This document shows positions 7,209-11,811 of a stretch of DNA of 11,811 nucleotides, piece after piece. Both the position numbers and the translations under genes were made by a program. The first letter of the stretch is position 1. Every line of letters starts with the position of its first letter. Source of the stretch: Caldifarciminota bacterium (GTDB lineage: Bacteria; WOR-3; Hydrothermia; UBA1063; CAJXJZ01); assembly GCA_027073945.1 (NCBI GenBank), contig JALTEL010000077.1:1-11811 (forward strand), read 5' to 3'. A model generated the notes under the pieces. That model made no database searches and was not told where the DNA came from. It worked only from the letters and a program-made list of their open reading frames with translations.

Positions 7209-7742
7209 ATGTACATTTATATAAGGGGTGAAAAATACAATATAGAGGCAGGGAAAAGCACTGATATTCACATTCCGGATTATAACATCATTGTAAGCAA
7301 TACCGTGTTTGGGCAGGGCGTTGTTATCTGGAGTAACGTCAATATATACGGGGCATATATAGGTGAAAATACAAAAATAGGTTCGTTCGTGGAAATAAGA
7401 AGCGGTGTAAAGATAGGGAAAAACGTTAAGATAGAGCCATTTGTGTTTATTCCCGAGGGTGTTATTATTGAAGATTGTGCGTTCATAGGCCCGAACGTAA
7501 CATTTACCAACGATACAATTCCGTTTGCCTGCAATGAAGACGGAACACTGAAGCAGGAATATGAAATTGTGCATACCTATGTTAAAAAGGGTGCATCCAT
7601 AGGTGCACAATCCGTTATAAAATGCGGTATTACAATAGGAGAACACGCTCTTGTGGGACTTGGTTCCGTTATCACCCGTGATGTACCGCAAAAAGCCGTG
7701 GTATATGGCGAACATGCAAAAATAAGGAGGGAGATTAATTGA
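7209..7742 (+). CDS. Left-handed beta-helix (hexapeptide repeat) acetyltransferase, WbpD/WlbB-like
   Basis: This 177-residue acyltransferase has hexapeptide repeats through most of its length, for example IGENTKIGSFVEIRSGVKIG (51-70), VFIPEGVIIEDCAFIGPNV (79-97) and IGAQSVIKCGITIGEHALVG (131-150). Such proteins act as trimers and use acetyl-CoA. The loop AFIGPNVTFTND (91-102), followed by VKKGASIGA (125-133) and GSVITRDVP (152-160), is the pattern I know from WbpD/WlbB enzymes, which N-acetylate a 3-amino group on a UDP-sugar. Its position next to an aminotransferase and an oxidoreductase agrees with that role. An internal segment (IPFACNEDGTLKQEYEI, 104-120) is the insertion between coils also seen in relatives. 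The gene has its own promoter and GGAGG site, and its TGA overlaps the next start (TTGA). The exact sugar is inferred from context only. Confidence 0.9.
   Translation: MYIYIRGEKYNIEAGKSTDIHIPDYNIIVSNTVFGQGVVIWSNVNIYGAYIGENTKIGSFVEIRSGVKIGKNVKIEPFVFIPEGVIIEDCAFIGPNVTFTNDTIPFACNEDGTLKQEYEIVHTYVKKGASIGAQSVIKCGITIGEHALVGLGSVITRDVPQKAVVYGEHAKIRREIN
7724..7731 (+). promoter_or_regulatory. Strong ribosome binding site selecting a TTG start
   Basis: AAGGAGGG, close to the perfect anti-16S complement, ends seven bases before TTG at 7739-7741. It lies inside the 3' end of the acetyltransferase gene. It decides the start of the aminotransferase, because the next in-frame ATG is 31 codons inside the conserved N-terminus. 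Confidence 0.75.
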
Positions 7743-8893
7743 AAAAGAACATTCCGCTTGTTGACATCAGGGCTCAGTACGAAGAAATCAAAGACGAGCT
7801 TCTTAGTGAGTGGGAAAAATCCTTTGAATCCATGATGCTGTTTTTAGGTCCGAATGTCAGGGCATTTGAGAAAGAATTTTCCGAATACATCGGTGTGCAG
7901 TATGCATCAGGCGTGGATTCCGGCACTCAGGCCGTACATTTTGCACTTAAGGCAGCAGGTGTTGACAGTTCTCAGGAAGTTTTACTGCCATCTCATACGT
8001 TTTTTGCAACACCCGAAGCTGTATCTTACACAGGAGCAGTACCAGCCTTTGTTGATATTGACGATGATACAATGAACATATCCGATAATGCCGTTAATGA
8101 ATTCATAGAGAAAAACTGCAAATTTGAGGGCAGCAATTTGATTGATAAACGGACTAACAAAAGGGTGAGTACACTGCTGGTTGTCCATCTTTACGGCAAC
8201 CCCGCGAACATGGACGCACTGAGTAAAACTGCAAAAAAATACGGGCTTAATATCGTTGAGGATGCTTCTCAGGCGCACGGTGCGGAATTCAACGGCAGGA
8301 AAGTCGGCTCATTTGGCATTTCCGCCGGATTCAGCTTCTATCTATCAAAAAATCTCAGCGCACTCGGAGAATCCGGCATTGTTACAACAAATAACAGGGA
8401 TATCAAAGAAAAAACAGACCTCTACAGGGTGCACGGACAAACGGACAAATACACACATACACTTGTGGGATACAATGCAAGGCTTGATGAAATTCAGGCA
8501 GCTGTACTGCGCCTCAAATTAAAGAGGCTTGACAAATGGAACAAAAGGAGAAGAGAGATAGCACAGTTCTATACCGAGAATCTCAAAGACCTTCCCATCA
8601 AACTCCCGATTGAACAGCAAAATGCCAGACATGTTTATCACCTCTATGTGATAAGGACAGAAAAGAGAGACAAATTGTTTTCGCATCTTCGTAATAACGG
8701 GATTGGAGCTGCCATACACTACCCAATCCCATGTCACCTTCAACCCGCCCTGTCTTTTTTGAACTACAAAAAAGGAGACCTGCCAATAACAGAAAGGGCG
8801 TCCGAACAGGTGCTTTCCATTCCTGTTTATCCTCACATGCAGGATGAAGATGCGGCTTATGTGGTTTCCAGAATAAGGGAATTTTTCAGATGA
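7739..8893 (+). CDS. DegT/DnrJ/EryC1-family PLP-dependent sugar aminotransferase
   Basis: This 384-residue enzyme belongs to the fold-type I PLP family that aminates keto nucleotide sugars, usually with glutamate as donor. Family landmarks appear in order: IPLVDIRAQYEEI (5-17), LGPNVRAFEKEF (36-47), SGVDSGTQAVHFAL (57-70), LPSHTFFATPEAV (83-95), VVHLYGNPANMDAL (148-161), and VEDASQAHGAEFNG (173-186) with D175 and Q178 at the PLP ring. The internal aldimine lysine is K204 in SFYLSKNLSALGESG. The start is a TTG with a very strong ribosome site, and the conserved IPLVD motif follows within five residues. It is translationally linked on both sides (TTGA upstream, ATGA downstream). By context it would be the WbpE-like 3-aminotransferase step, acting on the product of the adjacent oxidoreductase. 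Another keto sugar is possible. Confidence 0.94.
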   Translation: MKKNIPLVDIRAQYEEIKDELLSEWEKSFESMMLFLGPNVRAFEKEFSEYIGVQYASGVDSGTQAVHFALKAAGVDSSQEVLLPSHTFFATPEAVSYTGAVPAFVDIDDDTMNISDNAVNEFIEKNCKFEGSNLIDKRTNKRVSTLLVVHLYGNPANMDALSKTAKKYGLNIVEDASQAHGAEFNGRKVGSFGISAGFSFYLSKNLSALGESGIVTTNNRDIKEKTDLYRVHGQTDKYTHTLVGYNARLDEIQAAVLRLKLKRLDKWNKRRREIAQFYTENLKDLPIKLPIEQQNARHVYHLYVIRTEKRDKLFSHLRNNGIGAAIHYPIPCHLQPALSFLNYKKGDLPITERASEQVLSIPVYPHMQDEDAAYVVSRIREFFR

Positions 8894-9867
8894 GCAGCGA
8901 CAAATTAAAAATAGGCATTGCAGGGCTTGGATACTGGGGACCGAACTTGCTGCGGAACCTTCTGGGATTTCACGACATTCCGATATTTGCATATGACACC
9001 GATAAAAATCAGGTCAAAAAAATCAAGAATCTCTTCCCTCAGGCTGTTTACGTCAATTCTTTTTCCGAACTGCTCTCTGAGGTTAATGGGGTTGTTATAG
9101 CCACACCTGTAAATACTCATTACAAGCTTGCAGCCGAAGCGCTGAGCAACGGTAAGGATGTCTTTGTTGAAAAGCCTCTTACCATATCCTCAAAAGAAGC
9201 ACAAAGGCTGGTAGAACTTGCAGAGCAGAAAAAACAGGTGCTTATGGTGGGACATACCTTTCTCTATAACCCGGCTGTGCGAAAGATACACGAATACATA
9301 GAAAACGGGGAAATAGGAGATATCTATTACATTACAATGACGAGAATAAACCTCGGCATTCATAGAAAGGATGTTGATGTTGTCTGGGACCTCGGTGTAC
9401 ATGACCTGACAATTCTGTTATACTGGCTTGGGGCAGAACCCCTGAAAATTTTTAAAATTTCCGGAGATTACGTGAGCAGTAAAAAGCAGGAAGTTGCCTT
9501 CATTGATATGAAATTCCCAAAAGGTATCATAGCGAACATTCATGTTTCCTGGCTGGCTCCCAGTAAAATAAGAAATGCCATTATAGTGGGCTCGAAAAAG
9601 ATGATAGTGTACAATGATACAAGCACAAATGAAAAGGTCAAAGTTTACAATGCAGGTGTGGACATAAAAGATCCGTTTGATTACGGTGAGTTTTTGCTTA
9701 CATACAGAACAGGTGATATTCTCATACCTAAAATATCTTCAGAAGAACCTTTGAAACTTGAAATGCAGCATTTTATAGACTGCATAAGGGAAAGAAAAAC
9801 CCCACTAACCGATGGCAGAGAAGGATTAAAGGTAGTTAAAATACTGGAGAGTATATCTGCACTTTAA
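8890..9867 (+). CDS. Gfo/Idh/MocA-family NAD(P)-dependent sugar oxidoreductase
   Basis: This 325-residue dehydrogenase has an N-terminal Rossmann domain and a C-terminal Gfo/Idh/MocA alpha/beta domain. The dinucleotide loop is IGIAGLGYWGPNLLRNLL (8-25). EKPL (94-97) supplies the catalytic lysine K95, GHTFLYNPAV lies at 121-130, and DLGVHDLTILLYWLG (167-181) carries the conserved D and H of the active site. In this cassette it would oxidise the sugar, probably at C3, to make the keto substrate of the aminotransferase. As I recall them, WbpB/WlbA proteins have a different N-terminus (GAAG-x-IAPRH), so this is the GxGYWGPN clade and its equivalence to WbpB is not certain. The start overlaps the previous stop (ATGA), with AAGGGA about ten bases upstream. 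It is the last gene of the cassette. Confidence 0.92.
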   Translation: MSSDKLKIGIAGLGYWGPNLLRNLLGFHDIPIFAYDTDKNQVKKIKNLFPQAVYVNSFSELLSEVNGVVIATPVNTHYKLAAEALSNGKDVFVEKPLTISSKEAQRLVELAEQKKQVLMVGHTFLYNPAVRKIHEYIENGEIGDIYYITMTRINLGIHRKDVDVVWDLGVHDLTILLYWLGAEPLKIFKISGDYVSSKKQEVAFIDMKFPKGIIANIHVSWLAPSKIRNAIIVGSKKMIVYNDTSTNEKVKVYNAGVDIKDPFDYGEFLLTYRTGDILIPKISSEEPLKLEMQHFIDCIRERKTPLTDGREGLKVVKILESISAL

Positions 9868-9876
9868 GATTATTAT

Positions 9877-9905
9877 TTGATAGTTCCTGCAAATACCTTT
9901 ATTTT
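9877..9905 (+). promoter_or_regulatory. Candidate promoter of the STAND ATPase gene, possibly leaderless
   Basis: TTGATA at 9877-9882 and TATTTT at 9900-9905 are separated by 17 bases, inside the 44-base gap after the oxidoreductase gene. A start site six to seven bases after the -10 box would fall at 9912, the first base of the ATG. No Shine-Dalgarno sequence is present in the gap. The -35 box is identical to that of the 1743 promoter. Confidence 0.42.
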
Positions 9906-9911
9906 TAATAT

Positions 9912-11811
9912 ATGAACTTGACCTTTCAAAAGCTCAATCTGGACCATAAGCAAAAATCCGTATTGGAACTGATTATAAAAATCAAAAAAGATGCCAAATT
10001 AATTGACAGAATTGCCCGCCGTATCTTTTCGTATAACAAAAAGCCAGGCTCTGTTGTGTATTACGGCCACACATTCGTGCTGATAACGCCTGATGCCTCT
10101 GCGGATGAAATCTTACAGGATTTTTATGAAGAGATTATTCATTCTCATGCAGCAGCTCTGCTGGCAAGCGGAAAAGCGGATTTGTATCTCAACAAAAAGA
10201 AGGGGATATATACGGTAACAGGTGAATTTACGCATGATATATGGAGAGCTGTAGAGAGGCTTGGCAAAGAAAGCGGATTTTTCTTAACTGCGGAAGCATA
10301 CAAACAAATCAAACACGCCGAGGCAACAAAGCATGGAGAAGATGACATATTCGTCGTAAATTCCGTTAAGGACAATGCACATACTTCTGCTTTTAACGGA
10401 GAGGTGAGCAAAAAGGACAATCAAAACCTGTTTGCAGTGGAATTTACCAGATTACCTTCTGAGAAAGAAACAAGAGAATTTCTTGAATCGCTTCTGGGCC
10501 TGTCACAGGAAAACAATCTGGAATATTCCGGTATGCTGAATACAGCAGAAACTTCACTGCTTTTTTTTAGAGGAGGGGAGAAAGAATGCCTGCCTGCGGA
10601 GTTTGGAATTGACCTGTCAAGCTTAATAAAAGAGAACTTCAAAGGCGTTGATTACAAAGGCATAATACTCACCGAGACACTCAAAGAATATAAAACCGAT
10701 GATAATTTTATGTATGCGGGCAGTGCAAATGACAGGATTGCCTATATTCTGCCCCGTATACCACAGGAAAAGCTATTTGCGAATGAGAAATTCATCAAAA
10801 GGTGCAGTAATATAATTGAGAGTATTATTTTCCCGAAAACCGTAGGGGGGCTATCCGATTATGAACAGAGAATATACAGAATACTGGGCATAATCAAAAA
10901 GCAGGAAGCCTTTCACACTCCGTTCATAGGGCGCACCAGGGAATTAAATGAGCTTGTAACACTGAGGGGCTCTCTTATCTCCGAAAAAGTCGGTGGCATT
11001 GTTGCAATAACCGGCAGTGCCGGTAGCGGAAAAAGCCGGCTTGCCAGAGAATTCTGGGCAAAAGGCATTGATAACAAAAAATTTATACAAAAGATATACA
11101 TTAAGCTGACCGAACTTGACAAAGACAGGGAGTACGGACTTTTCATAAAATTGCTCAAGAAAATTCTGCCCGATACCCCCGGCGAGACTGTGTCTTACAT
11201 AGAATCAATTTCAAACAATATAAAGAACAAAGAGGGTAAAAATATCCTCAAACAGAGTATATTTTACATGGAAAGCCTTCTGGGATATCCGGGCATAAAT
11301 ATCGAAGCAGGGCTGAACATAGAGGAATGGAAAACAATAGTTAACCTGGGATTCATAAACCTGCTTAAAGCCATTTCTTACGATATACCCATAATTGTGG
11401 TGGTGGACGACTTCCATCTCATTGACAGGGAAAGCCTGCAATTCTTCAAAGAACATTACAGAGACATAAAAAAGAGTCCAATCTTATTCATTCTTTTGAC
11501 ACGAGACAAGATTGAGGGTATACCTCATTTCAATTTTGAACTAAAGCCGCTTGTGGATGAAGAAAAAATCGCATCCGCGATACTGGGAAACCCGTTATCT
11601 CCCGAACTTGTGAAGGTCTTTAAAAAAAGGACAAAGGGCAATCCCTTCTTTACGGAGCAGCTCGCCCTCTATTTAAAGGAAAAAAATGCAGTAAAACTGA
11701 ACGCAGATAGTTTTGTTTTAAACATTGCGGAAGAAAAGATTCCCGAGAACATCAATGCAGTTATACTTGAGAGAATATCAAGGCTCAAAAATGACACAAA
11801 ATATCTATCCC
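9912..11811 (+). CDS. STAND-type AAA ATPase with N-terminal degenerate cyclase-like domains (3' end outside window)
   Basis: The first 633 residues of a larger protein are present and the frame is still open at the window edge. The ATPase region begins at FIGRTRELNEL (338-348), the AAA_16-type entry motif. It continues with Walker A GSAGSGKSR (368-376), Walker B IIVVVDDFHLID (494-505), GNPFFTEQL (576-584) and PENINAVILERISRL (611-625), all marks of the predicted ATPases found in soluble adenylyl cyclases and LuxR-type regulators. Residues about 46-135 (YTVTGEFTHDIWRAVERL at 100-117, then FFLTAEAYKQI) resemble the second half of a class III cyclase domain. Residues 172-305 resemble a second one. 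The metal-binding aspartates of active cyclases are not evident, so I infer binding or sensing, not catalysis. TAA at 9906-9908 makes ATG 9912 the first possible start. TPR repeats are usual downstream in this family but cannot be seen here. Confidence 0.85.
   Translation, partial: MNLTFQKLNLDHKQKSVLELIIKIKKDAKLIDRIARRIFSYNKKPGSVVYYGHTFVLITPDASADEILQDFYEEIIHSHAAALLASGKADLYLNKKKGIYTVTGEFTHDIWRAVERLGKESGFFLTAEAYKQIKHAEATKHGEDDIFVVNSVKDNAHTSAFNGEVSKKDNQNLFAVEFTRLPSEKETREFLESLLGLSQENNLEYSGMLNTAETSLLFFRGGEKECLPAEFGIDLSSLIKENFKGVDYKGIILTETLKEYKTDDNFMYAGSANDRIAYILPRIPQEKLFANEKFIKRCSNIIESIIFPKTVGGLSDYEQRIYRILGIIKKQEAFHTPFIGRTRELNELVTLRGSLISEKVGGIVAITGSAGSGKSRLAREFWAKGIDNKKFIQKIYIKLTELDKDREYGLFIKLLKKILPDTPGETVSYIESISNNIKNKEGKNILKQSIFYMESLLGYPGINIEAGLNIEEWKTIVNLGFINLLKAISYDIPIIVVVDDFHLIDRESLQFFKEHYRDIKKSPILFILLTRDKIEGIPHFNFELKPLVDEEKIASAILGNPLSPELVKVFKKRTKGNPFFTEQLALYLKEKNAVKLNADSFVLNIAEEKIPENINAVILERISRLKNDTKYLS

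Noticed and set aside
7191..7715. Antisense frame of 174 codons opposite the acetyltransferase
   Set aside because: It is fully covered by a gene with clear hexapeptide repeats, promoter and ribosome site. The antisense peptide has no recognisable motifs.
8519..8992. Antisense frame of 157 codons across the aminotransferase-oxidoreductase junction
   Set aside because: It is a shadow of two well-supported genes and has no domain signature.
10145..11456. Several minus-strand frames opposite the STAND ATPase
   Set aside because: The + frame is continuous for 633 codons with Walker A, Walker B and GNPFF motifs. The antisense frames are fragmented shadows.
1..11811. CRISPR array, insertion sequence, tRNA or rRNA genes
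   Set aside because: No spaced repeats, transposase motifs, terminal inverted repeats or cloverleaf-like segments were found on either strand by eye.

Overview
This window looks like part of a surface-polysaccharide biosynthesis locus from an AT-rich bacterium. Every convincing gene lies on the + strand. The bacterial assignment rests on sigma-70-like promoters (TTGATW, a 17-nt spacer, then a TATAAT-like box), Shine-Dalgarno sites such as GGAGG and AAGGAGGG, and ATGA/TTGA start-stop overlaps. I cannot name the phylum from sequence alone. Frequent ATA, AGA and AAA codons suggest an AT-rich lineage.

Left part (1 to about 4400) is assembly and export. It holds the 3' end of one family-4 glycosyltransferase, a second complete one that overlaps it, a DUF354 (GT-B-like) protein, a Wzx-type flippase, and a small unrecognised 45-codon ORF that overlaps the flippase stop. 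Middle part (4416 to 7140) holds a Wzy/O-antigen-ligase-type polytopic membrane protein and, overlapping it, a WbaP/WcaJ-type polyprenyl-phosphate sugar-1-phosphate transferase that would start each repeat unit on the lipid carrier.

Right part (7154 to 9867) is a compact three-gene precursor cassette: a left-handed beta-helix acetyltransferase, a DegT-family PLP aminotransferase and a Gfo/Idh/MocA NAD-dependent oxidoreductase. It has its own near-consensus promoter and strong ribosome binding sites. Together these activities would oxidise, aminate and N-acetylate a nucleotide sugar, like the WbpB/WbpE/WbpD steps toward diacetamido sugars. The UDP-sugar 6-dehydrogenase and any 2-epimerase needed for a uronic-acid product are not in the window.

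The last gene (9912 to the edge, incomplete) is unlike the rest. It encodes a large signalling-type protein with two regions that look like degenerate class III nucleotide cyclase domains, followed by a STAND/AAA ATPase module with Walker A, Walker B and a GNPFF motif. This is the domain order of soluble adenylyl cyclase (ADCY10), but the cyclase active sites appear lost. It has its own candidate promoter placed so that the mRNA would be leaderless. This gene is the most unusual item here.

Hand counts of 60-base samples suggest that base composition rises in GC from left to right, with a visible change inside the sugar-transferase gene near 6800. That would fit a mosaic locus with an exchangeable left part and a more conserved right part.
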